Source of the DNA: Candidatus Obscuribacterales bacterium
GTDB taxonomy: Bacteria > Cyanobacteriota > Vampirovibrionia > Obscuribacterales > Obscuribacteraceae
DNA length: 64,000 nt
Reading direction: 5' to 3'
NCBI GenBank assembly: GCA_019747875.1
Contig: JAIEQI010000024.1
Location: forward strand, 40,430 to 104,429
The notes under the pieces are model-generated. The model searched no databases. It had not been told where the DNA came from and saw nothing but the letters and a program-made list of their open reading frames with translations. A program made the position numbers and the translations under genes. Below are positions 34,877 to 43,291 of this stretch, in pieces. The first letter of the stretch is position 1; the number at the start of each line of letters is the position of its first letter.

Positions 34877-35670
34877 TACCGGCGAAAATTCTGATGTTCG
34901 ACATCGCCGAACTGAAAGTTTTGATATTGGTTACTTGTAGCAGTACCGACGCTCGCTTGCTGATTGACGATCTGTCGCTTTGAACCTCTTGGATAGCGCA
35001 GTGTATTGCTGCCATTGAGATCTGCGATTGCTTGATACACAGCCTGATCGTAGGGCAGGATTCCAGAGGACTGAGTAATTCTTATGTTGATCGCCTGCTT
35101 GTTGGGTAATACATCGACCGAATACCACGCAGAAATACCCAAAGGATACCTGCTCACCATCATTTGCTGGCGTGGATCGAAGTAGAAATTGACGTTATTG
35201 TGCACATTTATGCGTGCAATTACATTGTTCTGAATTGCCTTCTGCAGGTTATTCCGCCAGCGGTCCCACTCGATAAGCAATTCCTGGTTAGCAGCGTCGT
35301 CATCGAGATTACCTTGCAGCGGCGGACCCTGATTGGCCCCACCCTGCAGCGCAGGATTCCAATTTCCTGGCTGTGCAACTCCTGCTTGCATCGGGCCGCC
35401 TGGAAATCCATTTGATTGCAAGCCACCATTCAGTGGTTGACCGCCAGAATCTTGGGCGCCACCTTGCAGGGCACCACTTTCGGTATCGGCAGTGCCTTCC
35501 AATTTCTGTTGCTTTTGCTTCTTCTTCCGTTCCAGTTTCAGATACTGGTTTTCGGTCAACCCGCCTTGCAGGGGTTCGTCAGCGAAGCAAGCGGCAACAG
35601 TCATCGAGGAGGTCAAAAAAGCCACCAACATATGGACAATTGCGGTTCTTGAGAGTTTAGTATCAAACAT
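34876..35670 (-). CDS. Exported TonB-C-like protein with LQGG repeats
   Basis: A 264-residue protein with a signal peptide (about 1-30, ending VAACFADEP). Residues 32-120 carry repeated LQGG/LNGG/LQGN motifs within a Gln/Gly/Asn-rich stretch. The C-terminal 100 residues resemble a TonB C-terminal domain: a helix (LIEWDRWRNNLQKAIQNNV), then strands GISAWYSVDVLPNKQAINI and ITQSSGILPYDQAVYQAIADL. It parallels the TonB-C part of the gene at 19463, but no transmembrane anchor other than the signal peptide is seen, so it is probably a periplasmic relative rather than a TonB energy transducer. Confidence 0.65.
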   Translation of the reverse strand: MFDTKLSRTAIVHMLVAFLTSSMTVAACFADEPLQGGLTENQYLKLERKKKQKQQKLEGTADTESGALQGGAQDSGGQPLNGGLQSNGFPGGPMQAGVAQPGNWNPALQGGANQGPPLQGNLDDDAANQELLIEWDRWRNNLQKAIQNNVIARINVHNNVNFYFDPRQQMMVSRYPLGISAWYSVDVLPNKQAINIRITQSSGILPYDQAVYQAIADLNGSNTLRYPRGSKRQIVNQQASVGTATSNQYQNFQFGDVEHQNFRR

Positions 35671-35797
35671 GTATGTAATTCAAGCGACCCGCACGTGATT
35701 GAGTGGCATTCGATATATATTCCACGAAACAGCTCCGACGAGTTGAATTGCAGTTGTCAAATTGACTTGAGTTATCAAATTGCTCGCCCCAGCACAC

Positions 35798-35835
35798 TTG
35801 ACGTTTTCGCCATATTTCGATATTATTGGAAATAT
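35798..35835 (+). promoter_or_regulatory. arsR promoter and operator, probably leaderless
   Basis: TTGACG (35798-35803), 17 bases, TATTAT (35821-35826). The inverted repeat ATATTTC (35812-35818) / GAAATAT (35829-35835) surrounds the -10 box and runs into the ATG at 35834. Transcription would start at about 35833, so the mRNA is likely leaderless and repressor binding would block RNA polymerase directly. Confidence 0.65.
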
Positions 35836-36133
35836 GAAAAACAACGATGCGGTCAAAGCGCTAGGAGCTTTGGCTCAAGAATCACGCCTGGAAGTATTTA
35901 GATTGCTGGTTAGAAAAGGCAGCCCAGGGATGGCAGCTGGTGAATTGAGCGATCATTTTGGATTGCCACCAGCCACAATGTCCTTTCACTTAAAAGAACT
36001 AAGCAACGCCGGTCTCATTTCTTCCAGGCGGGAAAGTCGTTCAATTATTTATTCCGCGAATTACGCTCACATGCAAGAACTGCTTAGTTTCTTGCTGGAG
36101 AATTGCTGCGCAGACAATGGAGGCAAATGCTAA
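35834..36133 (+). CDS. arsR: ArsR family transcriptional repressor
   Basis: A 99-residue winged-helix repressor. The fold is clear: VKALGALAQESRLEVFRLLV, then the recognition region GELSDHFGLPPATMSFHLKEL, then the wing GLISSRRESRSIIYSANY. The ELCVCDL metal site of E. coli ArsR is absent; instead the C-terminus has Cys 91, Cys 92 and Cys 99, which could form the arsenite site as in other ArsR subtypes. It is co-transcribed with arsI (TAATG overlap) and probably autoregulated through the inverted repeat at its promoter. Confidence 0.9.
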   Translation: MKNNDAVKALGALAQESRLEVFRLLVRKGSPGMAAGELSDHFGLPPATMSFHLKELSNAGLISSRRESRSIIYSANYAHMQELLSFLLENCCADNGGKC

Positions 36134-36597
36134 TGAAGAGATTTCACGTACACGTAGCTGTAGCAGACCTTGAACAGTCGATTGAGTTTTATTCAACATT
36201 CTTCAACTCAAAGCCTAGCGTAAAGAAAGACGACTATGCTAAATGGATGCTTGATGATCCCAGAATAAACTTTGCGATCTCGACGCGAGGAAGAGAGCCC
36301 GGACTAGATCATCTCGGAATTCAAGTCGAAGATGCAGACGATCTCAAAGAAATCTCCCTTCGTTTGCAGACGGCACATCAACCAGTCGTAGAGCAAAAGC
36401 AAACCACATGCTGTTATGCACAAGGCGATAAAGCTTGGGTTCACGACCCTCAAGGCATCGCATGGGAAACCTTTCACACGACAGGGACAGCAACAACATA
36501 CGGAGAAGATCAACCAATAGAGCGGGTAGCAAAGTCAGCCTGCTGTGCGCCGGAAGCCGAAACGGTTTCTGTGAATATCGGAAAGAAATGCAGTTAA
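36133..36597 (+). CDS. arsI: ArsI/CadI family VOC metalloenzyme (C-As lyase)
   Basis: A 154-residue vicinal-oxygen-chelate fold protein. In ArsI this non-haem iron enzyme cleaves the C-As bond of trivalent organoarsenicals such as methylarsenite. The expected residues are visible: His 5, His 60 and Glu 112 as metal ligands, and the arsenic-binding pair Cys 93-Cys 94 in TTCCYAQGDKAWVHDP. The C-terminal tail adds further cysteines (SACCAPE, GKKCS). The CadI cadmium-induced branch shares these motifs, but the arsR partner favours an arsenic role. No arsenite pump gene (arsB or acr3) follows, so export of the product must rely on genes elsewhere. Confidence 0.88.
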   Translation: MKRFHVHVAVADLEQSIEFYSTFFNSKPSVKKDDYAKWMLDDPRINFAISTRGREPGLDHLGIQVEDADDLKEISLRLQTAHQPVVEQKQTTCCYAQGDKAWVHDPQGIAWETFHTTGTATTYGEDQPIERVAKSACCAPEAETVSVNIGKKCS

Positions 36598-36717
36598 GAC
36601 CGTGCTGTATTGCATCAGGCTTATGGACAGGATTTGCGTCACTGCTTAATAACGCGATAGAGCTCTGTGCATCTAGTGTTCCTGCTTCCATCGCGCACCG
36701 CGGATAAGCTATCAAAA

Positions 36718-37065
36718 TTATTTTTTGTCATTCGATTTGCGCGATCGATAGAAACGAATGTGCACTTTCTCGATGGTGGCAAGCCCTTCCTCCACGACGG
36801 AATCGACCACAGTCATGAAGTCTTCAATCTTTTGCAACTCATCAACAATTTCGATAATAATCGGCAGATCCGTGGACAAATCCAAAACTTTAGCAGTATG
36901 GATGGAGCGATGCGCACCAAATCCTTCCATCGCTCTGATCACTGTGGCACCAGCCAAGCCGACGTCCTTCGCCTTTCGCACTAACCACTCGTAGAGCGGC
37001 ATTCCTTCATGTTTATCCCTCTCACCGATGAAGATTCGAAGTAAGTGTCCGTTTTCTGACAACAT
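36718..37065 (-). CDS. DUF190 protein, fluoride-operon partner
   Basis: A 115-residue DUF190 protein: HLLRIFIGERDKHEGMPLYE, then LAGATVIRAMEGFGAH and LPIIIEIVDELQKIEDFM are characteristic. The fold is PII-like. It starts nine bases after the crcB stop, so the two form an operon under the fluoride riboswitch. DUF190 genes commonly sit beside crcB; a regulatory or accessory part in fluoride resistance is usually assumed, but no activity is known. Confidence 0.88.
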   Translation of the reverse strand: MLSENGHLLRIFIGERDKHEGMPLYEWLVRKAKDVGLAGATVIRAMEGFGAHRSIHTAKVLDLSTDLPIIIEIVDELQKIEDFMTVVDSVVEEGLATIEKVHIRFYRSRKSNDKK

Positions 37066-37074
37066 GATTTATCC

Positions 37075-37452
37075 TCACACCAATCGACCAATAACCCAAC
37101 CGAGCCAAACCAAGAGCAGTCCTAAAACAACCTGCAATACTGCATTGGCGATTGCGTACAGAATCTCGCCATCTCGTAAGAGCTGAAAAGTTTCGTAGCC
37201 AAAACTGGAGAAAGTCGTGAAGCCGCCCAGTATTCCAACAAACAAGAACAAGCGAGTCTCCCCCTGAAAGAGCCCCTTAGACTCCGCCAGTTGTGCAAGA
37301 AAACCTATAAGGAAACAGCCCAGCATATTTACGCTGAACGTGCCAATCGGAAATGCCCAGTCTTTGCAGGCGTGCTGCACAGCCGGACTCATTGCAAACC
37401 GCAACACGCCCCCGATGCCAGCCCCAACAAAAACAATCAGATAATTCATCAT
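37075..37452 (-). CDS. crcB: Fluoride exporter CrcB/FluC
   Basis: A 125-residue four-helix membrane protein that forms dual-topology dimeric fluoride channels. Motifs: GAGIGGVLRFAMS at helix 1, GTFSVNMLGCFLIGFL (channel Asn), and GGFTTFSSFGYE with the phenylalanine box. The frame runs 31 codons further upstream, straight through the riboswitch; the ATG pair at 37452/37449 with GAGG nine bases upstream is the start. The upstream aptamer gives direct evidence for fluoride control. Confidence 0.94.
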   Translation of the reverse strand: MMNYLIVFVGAGIGGVLRFAMSPAVQHACKDWAFPIGTFSVNMLGCFLIGFLAQLAESKGLFQGETRLFLFVGILGGFTTFSSFGYETFQLLRDGEILYAIANAVLQVVLGLLLVWLGWVIGRLV

Positions 37453-37481
37453 GACAACCGACCTCACGAAAATCCTTAGTG

Positions 37482-37529
37482 GGTAGGCGCCATCAGCCTC
37501 GCGGCGGTTCGGGCGGACTCCATCGCCCC
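37482..37529 (-). promoter_or_regulatory. Fluoride riboswitch (crcB motif)
   Basis: On the minus strand the leader reads GGGGCGATGGAGTCCGCCC, then GAACCGCCGCGAGG, then CTGATGGCGCCTACC. This matches the fluoride aptamer: the GGNGATGG opening with its CCGCC partner, the central helix, and the conserved CTGATGGCNCCTAC end that forms the pseudoknot. It lies 30 bases before the crcB start, so it probably acts by exposing or hiding the ribosome binding site. Confidence 0.92.
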
Positions 37530-37866
37530 TTGATTTATCGAACAATTTTACCGCGAAAGAAGCGTATCAGTTTGCCCTTCCGATTAGATCTCGGCGGAAT
37601 GCACCTGGAAGCCAGAAGTATCAATAAGGACACCATCCTCATCAAAATTTATTCTGGAGGCGAAAACTTCCGCCGATCGCATTGGGAAGAATGCGAAAAA
37701 TGGGACAGAAATAAAGTCCAGCGGAGTCTCTTCTCGACCTATAATTCGGATCAGGTTATCGCTGGATCATCAATGCCCACACTTGTGCTCCAGTCCAAGA
37801 AGTTAAGACCAAAAAACGCTCTAGCGTAAAGGTTGACTTGAGAAAGCACAGGTGGGATTAACGATC

Positions 37867-38793
37867 ATGCGATCGGAAGTTGTTTTAGGACGAAGTAACG
37901 ACAACACGCAGGGTTTTATCGGACTCGCCGAGAATTCTGGAATTGGCAAAATGTTTGAAGAAGCCTATCCCAAGGTGTCACTTCGCAAAGGCGACGAAAC
38001 ACCGGAAACAGGACAAAGAAGAACACTCGATCGAATTGGAAATTTGGAGAAAGAGAAATACGACGAGTATGATTTCTCCACGCCTACAAGTCTCAAAGAC
38101 TCGGCAAGCAAGTTACTTGGCAATTTGTCCACACATAACAAAGCAGTTAATTTCGATTGGCAAATATTCAGAGCATTAACACAAGGCAAGCTACCGGATC
38201 TGGTCGAAGAATTTAATAAGCAGCTAAAGGACCGAGGAGCGGAGCTGACGTTCACGCTCGATTCGAGCATCGGCCGCTACGGACATCGAGTGTATTCGGT
38301 AAACCTCTTCAATAGAAGTGGAAAACTATTGGATTCCACTGGCGCTGCTACAACGCCCAATCAACCTATCGGAGACTACAAGCAAAGCGCCGAGCGGCGG
38401 CTCAACACGAATCAGAAGATGAGCAAGGATATAGAACAGCCAATGTCCCGACGTGAGATCGAAAGGGCTACTGAGAAGATTGCATCCGCACTTTTAGACG
38501 GCTCAGCCAACAGGAAGAAAATTGAACTTCAGCTACTGTTACAGGAAGCGGAAGTACGCTGGTCACTCGATCGGATTCTCGCAAACACAAATAGATTACT
38601 TCAGGCGCGCGGAAGCGGATTAACACTACACACAAGCAGAGAATACAAAGAGGCTTGGCGAGAAGTGCGGGACGCAGATCCGATTGTTCGATGGGACGAG
38701 TTCAAAGTCAGCGTAAAAAATGCTGGTCAAAAACAAGTAAATGAGTTCAACTTCTCCATTGGCGTCTTGGGACCGAAGAAGCGTTGGTACTAA
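37867..38793 (+). CDS. Unknown soluble protein
   Basis: About 308 residues from the ATG at 37867 (GTG 37852 is also in frame). It is hydrophilic, rich in Arg, Lys and Glu, with helical middle segments (about 190-260), no signal peptide and no domain I recognise. Two segments, about 110-155 (ELTFTLDSSIGRYGHRVYSVNL) kept here to its strands, and about 255-300, look like related beta hairpins that end in 'FN' and 'NF'. It overlaps the next gene by ten bases, so the two are probably coupled. Confidence 0.55.
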   Translation: MRSEVVLGRSNDNTQGFIGLAENSGIGKMFEEAYPKVSLRKGDETPETGQRRTLDRIGNLEKEKYDEYDFSTPTSLKDSASKLLGNLSTHNKAVNFDWQIFRALTQGKLPDLVEEFNKQLKDRGAELTFTLDSSIGRYGHRVYSVNLFNRSGKLLDSTGAATTPNQPIGDYKQSAERRLNTNQKMSKDIEQPMSRREIERATEKIASALLDGSANRKKIELQLLLQEAEVRWSLDRILANTNRLLQARGSGLTLHTSREYKEAWREVRDADPIVRWDEFKVSVKNAGQKQVNEFNFSIGVLGPKKRWY

Positions 38794-39686
38794 ATCACTG
38801 CCACAGTTTGGTCACAGTTTCACTCAAACTCGAACAGCAAGGTGCAGCTTCAGACCCCAAATGGGGAGCAGCCAGAGAACGGCTTACAAAAAGCGATTCT
38901 CAGAAGAGCGAAATCAGAGAAAAAGGGTACCGCGCGATCCAATATGGCGACACCTTATCAGATATTGCAAAAGCACACCTTGAGTTGAAGAACGGTGGCA
39001 AACCTGCTTCCGGCGCCGAGGTCTGGAAAGAAGTAGAGCGTTTGGCAAAGCTCAATAACCTGGATCCTCGGAAGAATATTCGACCAGGGACGAAGATCTA
39101 CATGGAGAAATGCGACGATCAAAACCAGCAGCCGAAGCCAGACGTTCAGCCAAACACAGAGCAGCCAGCAGGCCCGGCAAGAGACTCCCGAAAAGATGGC
39201 GGCGGAAAAACAGATAGAACACCGGCGCAGCTGGAAACCCAACCGGCAAAACCCGAGCCGAACGAAGGTCGGGGAGGCGGCAAAACTGCAACAGATAGCC
39301 CCCCTAGCTCGAGAGATTCACGAGACATCGACCGCGACGGACCGAAGTCGGGCATTCAACCCGGATCGGAGGTAAGTACAGATCCCGAGGTGAAGGAATC
39401 CGACAAATCGGAGGATCATCCGCCGGTGAACTTCACGCCTGACACTCCTACCGATGAGACAAGCAACCACGAAGACACACACAAGAGTGAGACAGAAAGA
39501 ATTGCAAGAGATCAGAAGGAACGCGAAAAAGCCCTCCATGCAAAAGAAGAGGAACTTAAGCGCAGAGAAGAAGACTTGAAACGACAACTGGAAGATCTTC
39601 AACGCCAAAAAGAAGAACTAGGCCGCAGAGAAAAGGAAGTAAAACCTTGCAGTACCAAAGATGACACCACCATTTGGGAACACTAA
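38784..39686 (+). CDS. LysM-like domain protein with coiled-coil tail
   Basis: A 300-residue protein. Residues about 46-108 fit a LysM domain: YRAIQYGDTLSDIAKAHL, an inserted helix, and NIRPGTKIYM. LysM binds peptidoglycan or chitin-type sugars. The middle (about 110-230) is disordered and charged. The end (about 230-290) is a strongly predicted coiled coil (EEELKRREEDLKRQLEDL). There is no visible signal peptide, so export, if any, needs another route. The TTG start at 38784 overlaps the previous gene by ten bases; no clear Shine-Dalgarno sequence is seen, which fits coupling. Confidence 0.65.
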   Translation: MVLNHCHSLVTVSLKLEQQGAASDPKWGAARERLTKSDSQKSEIREKGYRAIQYGDTLSDIAKAHLELKNGGKPASGAEVWKEVERLAKLNNLDPRKNIRPGTKIYMEKCDDQNQQPKPDVQPNTEQPAGPARDSRKDGGGKTDRTPAQLETQPAKPEPNEGRGGGKTATDSPPSSRDSRDIDRDGPKSGIQPGSEVSTDPEVKESDKSEDHPPVNFTPDTPTDETSNHEDTHKSETERIARDQKEREKALHAKEEELKRREEDLKRQLEDLQRQKEELGRREKEVKPCSTKDDTTIWEH

Positions 39687-39716
39687 ACTAATCCAGCCGC
39701 CCGCGTGGGATCTGAG

Positions 39717-40949
39717 CTAGAGACTTTCTGATACCAACGGAGCTTTTAAATCGACGTCGATCAATAGTTGTATCTCTGAACGCAATAGCTCTGCCACCTC
39801 ACTGCGAACTACATAAGGCTCTGTCTTGTATCTCTCAAGATAAGTGCTGAGATCCAATGGCTTGCCTATTTTTATAAAGACCTCGCGCTTTCCTAGCGGT
39901 TCCGGACGATGTATGTTGAGCAGCTCCCGCTCCAACTTAATTACCATCTCTGCAATTCGCTCAGGAGATGGATTCTCCTTTACATAATCAGGATGCCAGG
40001 CAACAAGATGCTGTACCTCCTGCAACGTGGAAAGATCTTCCTTGTATTCTGATTGATGTTGTTGGCTGACTGTTTGGGATAACTGTTCTCGGAGATGCGC
40101 ACTGAGCTGGAAAGCCTGGTCTATTGTTCGCGCCTGCTCTTTGTAGCTTCCTTTGTATTTCTTGCCGACTTGAGCAATTAGCGCTGTGCGCAGATACTCG
40201 ACCCTTCCAGCCACTTCTCCTAAATGTTCAGTTTCAGGAGCGACATGGTGGCGCAATTCCTTCTCAGTAATCGCATCATTCATTATTCCTGTCAATCTGC
40301 TTTGAGCAGTCGCTCCGCTGTAATGTTTTTCGAGATGGGCTTCCATCCTTTTGATTCTCTTTTCGAGTTCCTTTTTGATCGAAGCAACGTAATGATATCT
40401 TATCGACATCGGGATCAAGAATGTAGTCCAATTTGGCTCACTGACTCGTCTATCTATGATGGCTTGCATGCCAATTTCTATCGCGCCACTATGAAAGGGT
40501 TGAAGTAATTGATTGAGATAGAAAATTTCTCCTTCGGGAAAAATCACAAGCGTGTTCTTGCTTTTCTTTACTATGTCGATCGAGTATTGCTTGGCTGCCA
40601 AATCATGCCCACCTCTTTCAACTGAATAGGCACCAATCCGCTGCAACACCCAGCCAGCAAAACCACGCAACTCATGAAAAGCCTCGCGATTGCACATAAA
40701 CATAAACTGTTGCGCCACTTTGCGTGAGACCTCGAAGCAGATTCGCGGATCTAATTCGTCAGCATGATTTGGAGTCAGTATTAATCCATGGACGCCTGGT
40801 AGGTTTTGCAGCACCTTTACGTCATCCGCCGACATATGCACCTTGTTGCGCCATGCCAGATCAAGCATTGAAAGATGCTGAACCAGCCAGATTAAGACGC
40901 CAGACGGTTTTGCTGGAAGAAATTCTCGGCTCGCGACTTTGCTATTCAT
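39717..40949 (-). CDS. PlsC-type phospholipid acyltransferase domain protein
   Basis: A 410-residue protein with an LPLAT (1-acylglycerol-3-phosphate acyltransferase) domain in its first 230 residues. The catalytic NHxxxxD motif is TPNHADELDPR, the substrate motif is VIFPEGEIFYLNQ, and a GGH segment lies between. Such enzymes transfer an acyl chain from acyl-ACP or CoA to a lysophospholipid. The C-terminal 180 residues are helical and charged with no recognised domain, and a final segment (GKREVFIKIGKPLDLSTYLE) resembles the beta strand that often ends this family. No strong membrane helix is seen, so it is probably peripheral. Confidence 0.75.
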   Translation of the reverse strand: MNSKVASREFLPAKPSGVLIWLVQHLSMLDLAWRNKVHMSADDVKVLQNLPGVHGLILTPNHADELDPRICFEVSRKVAQQFMFMCNREAFHELRGFAGWVLQRIGAYSVERGGHDLAAKQYSIDIVKKSKNTLVIFPEGEIFYLNQLLQPFHSGAIEIGMQAIIDRRVSEPNWTTFLIPMSIRYHYVASIKKELEKRIKRMEAHLEKHYSGATAQSRLTGIMNDAITEKELRHHVAPETEHLGEVAGRVEYLRTALIAQVGKKYKGSYKEQARTIDQAFQLSAHLREQLSQTVSQQHQSEYKEDLSTLQEVQHLVAWHPDYVKENPSPERIAEMVIKLERELLNIHRPEPLGKREVFIKIGKPLDLSTYLERYKTEPYVVRSEVAELLRSEIQLLIDVDLKAPLVSESL

Positions 40950-41105
40950 CCTGACATTTTAGCAGTACAAAGAGTTTGACGAGGGTTAAGACTTAAACTA
41001 GTTTGCCTGACCTGCACTTATCACAAACTCACAAGGTATCCGCCGCGGCAAGCTGGCAGAGGCAGAAAACGATACCGCATATAGTGTCTCACCAAATCAA
41101 TCGAT

Positions 41106-42149
41106 CTATTCGCTGTTCTTTGTTTGGGCTTCGCGTTCCAATATCTTCTTCTCCACAGTCTCAAATGCCATCAGTGCATTATCTGGATTTACACGGGACA
41201 GAATTTCCTGAGCGCGCCGGGTTGCCCGCTCTGCTTTATCACGGGCAAGTAGGATCTGTTTCTTAGTGAAGGCTTTTTGAACTTCACCTTCCAAATTTGT
41301 TAGTTGTTCGCGAAGCTTATCGGTAGAGGCACGCTGTTCTATCAGCTGCCTCGAAAGTTCTTCGGCAATTTCTGAGAACTGTTGTTCTCGTTGCAAGGAC
41401 TGACGCTCTAAAACTTCCTCACCTTGCTGCTGTGCCGTCATTGCTCGGTTATGCCAGGTACTAGCCTGATCCTTGTTCTTTTGGAGCTGCTGTTCGAGCT
41501 GTTTGTCGGTGGCTACAGCTTGAGCCACTACCTGCCGCACTTGGATCAAATTGTCTTGCAATTCTTGATAGACAGTGTCAAGTAAAAGCTCAGCATCCCT
41601 CGATAAATCATCACTTTCTTCTGCAACAGTTTGCACGGTGGACAAGCTAACGGGTGCTACAGTAGCTGTCACAAACGACTCCAAACGATAGAGAAAGTCA
41701 GTCCAAAGCACCAAAAGTTGCATCTTGATCTCATCACTGGGACACTTAAGTGCTCTATGCGTGATTGAAACTTCTGTGGTGTTCCCTGTTGCTGCTAAGG
41801 ATAGAGTGAGAACACCAAACGGTAACCCAGCGGACCCCATGCCGAAGGAACCTTCTAAAACCAAAAGCTCCGGTCTCCGCAGACTTACTACAGTGGCGAA
41901 AAGCGTTCCTTCGTCGTCCCCAAGGTAGCAACGCTCATAAAGGCGCCCTCCAAGTTTCGCCTCAAAAACCAGATCTCTATCTTCGGCTATGTTTCGGTGT
42001 ATTCCAGAGAAGTTTCCGAAGCTAGGAAGCCGCCACCACAGCATCGGTATCTTACTTAAAACCGAAAAAACGATATCAGCAGGCATGTTCAGTAGCTTGC
42101 TTACTCGAACCTCCAAAGGTCCGTCTTTATCTATTGGCTGTTCTGACAT
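41106..42149 (-). CDS. START-like (SRPBCC) domain protein with long coiled coil
   Basis: About 347 residues from the ATG at 42149 (the frame extends 19 codons further). Residues about 15-150 look like an AHSA1/polyketide-cyclase START-like fold: NMPADIVFSVLSKIPMLWWR at the start and a late helix VLWTDFLYRLESFV. From about 190 to 330 it is a long, Gln/Glu-rich coiled coil. This combination is unfamiliar to me; the START part may bind a lipid or hydrophobic ligand and the coiled coil may drive assembly. Confidence 0.55.
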   Translation of the reverse strand: MSEQPIDKDGPLEVRVSKLLNMPADIVFSVLSKIPMLWWRLPSFGNFSGIHRNIAEDRDLVFEAKLGGRLYERCYLGDDEGTLFATVVSLRRPELLVLEGSFGMGSAGLPFGVLTLSLAATGNTTEVSITHRALKCPSDEIKMQLLVLWTDFLYRLESFVTATVAPVSLSTVQTVAEESDDLSRDAELLLDTVYQELQDNLIQVRQVVAQAVATDKQLEQQLQKNKDQASTWHNRAMTAQQQGEEVLERQSLQREQQFSEIAEELSRQLIEQRASTDKLREQLTNLEGEVQKAFTKKQILLARDKAERATRRAQEILSRVNPDNALMAFETVEKKILEREAQTKNSE

Positions 42150-42336
42150 AATGTTTCTATGACCACCTTCAGATCGTTTTCTAAATGTGCCCGTGGGAAG
42201 CTGCAATAACTACAATGAGGAAAACTAAGAAGCTAACTCTCAATCATCTTAACTGTTTTGATCAAGTTTATCTTATTGTATTTGGTTTTCAGATTTCTCA
42301 ACCAACCTGCGAGGCGAGCTTACAAGCGAGCATAGC

Positions 42337-43098
42337 CTAACTATCTTGATTGTCGTGCGGAGGTTTACCTTTAAGATGGCTTGCATAAGTCGTCTCCAGA
42401 AACGTGTTGAAGTCTTCTTCCATGCAAACGGAAAGCTTTATCTGCATCCCCTTTAGGAGGCGCTTGATGTTTTCTAAAGCGACTAAATTGTTAGGATTGA
42501 CCATCGCGATTGTGAGACTATTGTTCTTTCTCTCAATTGGCATCACCCTAAATTGGCGTATGGTTGCATCTGGCAGCAAGGCAAGACAATCCGGATCTGG
42601 TGACGCAATCTTCAACAAGGATACGTAATTGACGCCATACTGCAACTCCATTGCATTCTTCATCCGATTTTCGTCTGCCATTCCTAGCCTCGCGAGAATA
42701 AGGCTTATAGCTTCACCAGTTCTTTTGCGTTCAGCCTGAATGTGCATCCATTCCTCAGGAGAGAAAAGTCCACTGGCACAGTCGAACAGAAGCGTTTTCA
42801 AGCTGGACTCGAATTCAGTATCCCCTTCAACGGTCACCTCGGGCAAACGCTTAGAGAGCACATTCCGAATTCTAGTTACGGCTATTCCTGTTTTTATGGA
42901 GAGCATCACCAATGTCGGCACTCGACCGGTCGCTCTTTCGAATTCTCGAATGGCGCGCATGATTTCATTGAAAACCGATTCATCGTCACCGCCGCTACCG
43001 ACGCGTGTCCGCCGCCGTGGTCCACCACGCCCGCCATCGCTTGACGATGCACGGGTTCGAAACTTTTCCAGCTCATCTTTCTCAGACTCGTCAGCCAT
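42337..43098 (-). CDS. MshEN / GspE N-terminal domain protein
   Basis: A 253-residue protein. The C-terminal half (about 115-245) is an MshEN-type domain as at the N-terminus of type II secretion and type IV pilus ATPases: AISLILARLGMADENRMKNAM, then YGVNYVSLL, then LALLPDATIRQFRVMPIERKNNSLTIAMVNP. Some such domains bind cyclic di-GMP. No ATPase domain follows. The first 110 residues are charged, then form a helical region with an HTH flavour (AIREFERATGRVPTLVMLSI). It may be a regulatory or signalling stand-alone domain. Confidence 0.7.
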   Translation of the reverse strand: MADESEKDELEKFRTRASSSDGGRGGPRRRTRVGSGGDDESVFNEIMRAIREFERATGRVPTLVMLSIKTGIAVTRIRNVLSKRLPEVTVEGDTEFESSLKTLLFDCASGLFSPEEWMHIQAERKRTGEAISLILARLGMADENRMKNAMELQYGVNYVSLLKIASPDPDCLALLPDATIRQFRVMPIERKNNSLTIAMVNPNNLVALENIKRLLKGMQIKLSVCMEEDFNTFLETTYASHLKGKPPHDNQDS

Positions 43099-43291
43099 TT
43101 CAACACTCAGATTCCTTTATCACATTATGCATTGTTCTCCAGATTTCACAACAAACCGGAGGAGCAAGCAAGCTTGAAATTCCCGCATATCCCAAGCCCA
43201 TCAGAGTTGCTTCCAAAACGAATTTAGTACCGATCTCAGTTTCGGGCTGAGATGAACAAGAAAACGCCCGCATTAGAATGCGCCTGTAAGA

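Noticed and set aside
37479..37829. 116-codon plus-strand frame over the crcB leader
   Set aside because: Its first third is the complement of the fluoride riboswitch, and no ribosome binding site is seen. A shorter form from about 37598 cannot be excluded but has no support.
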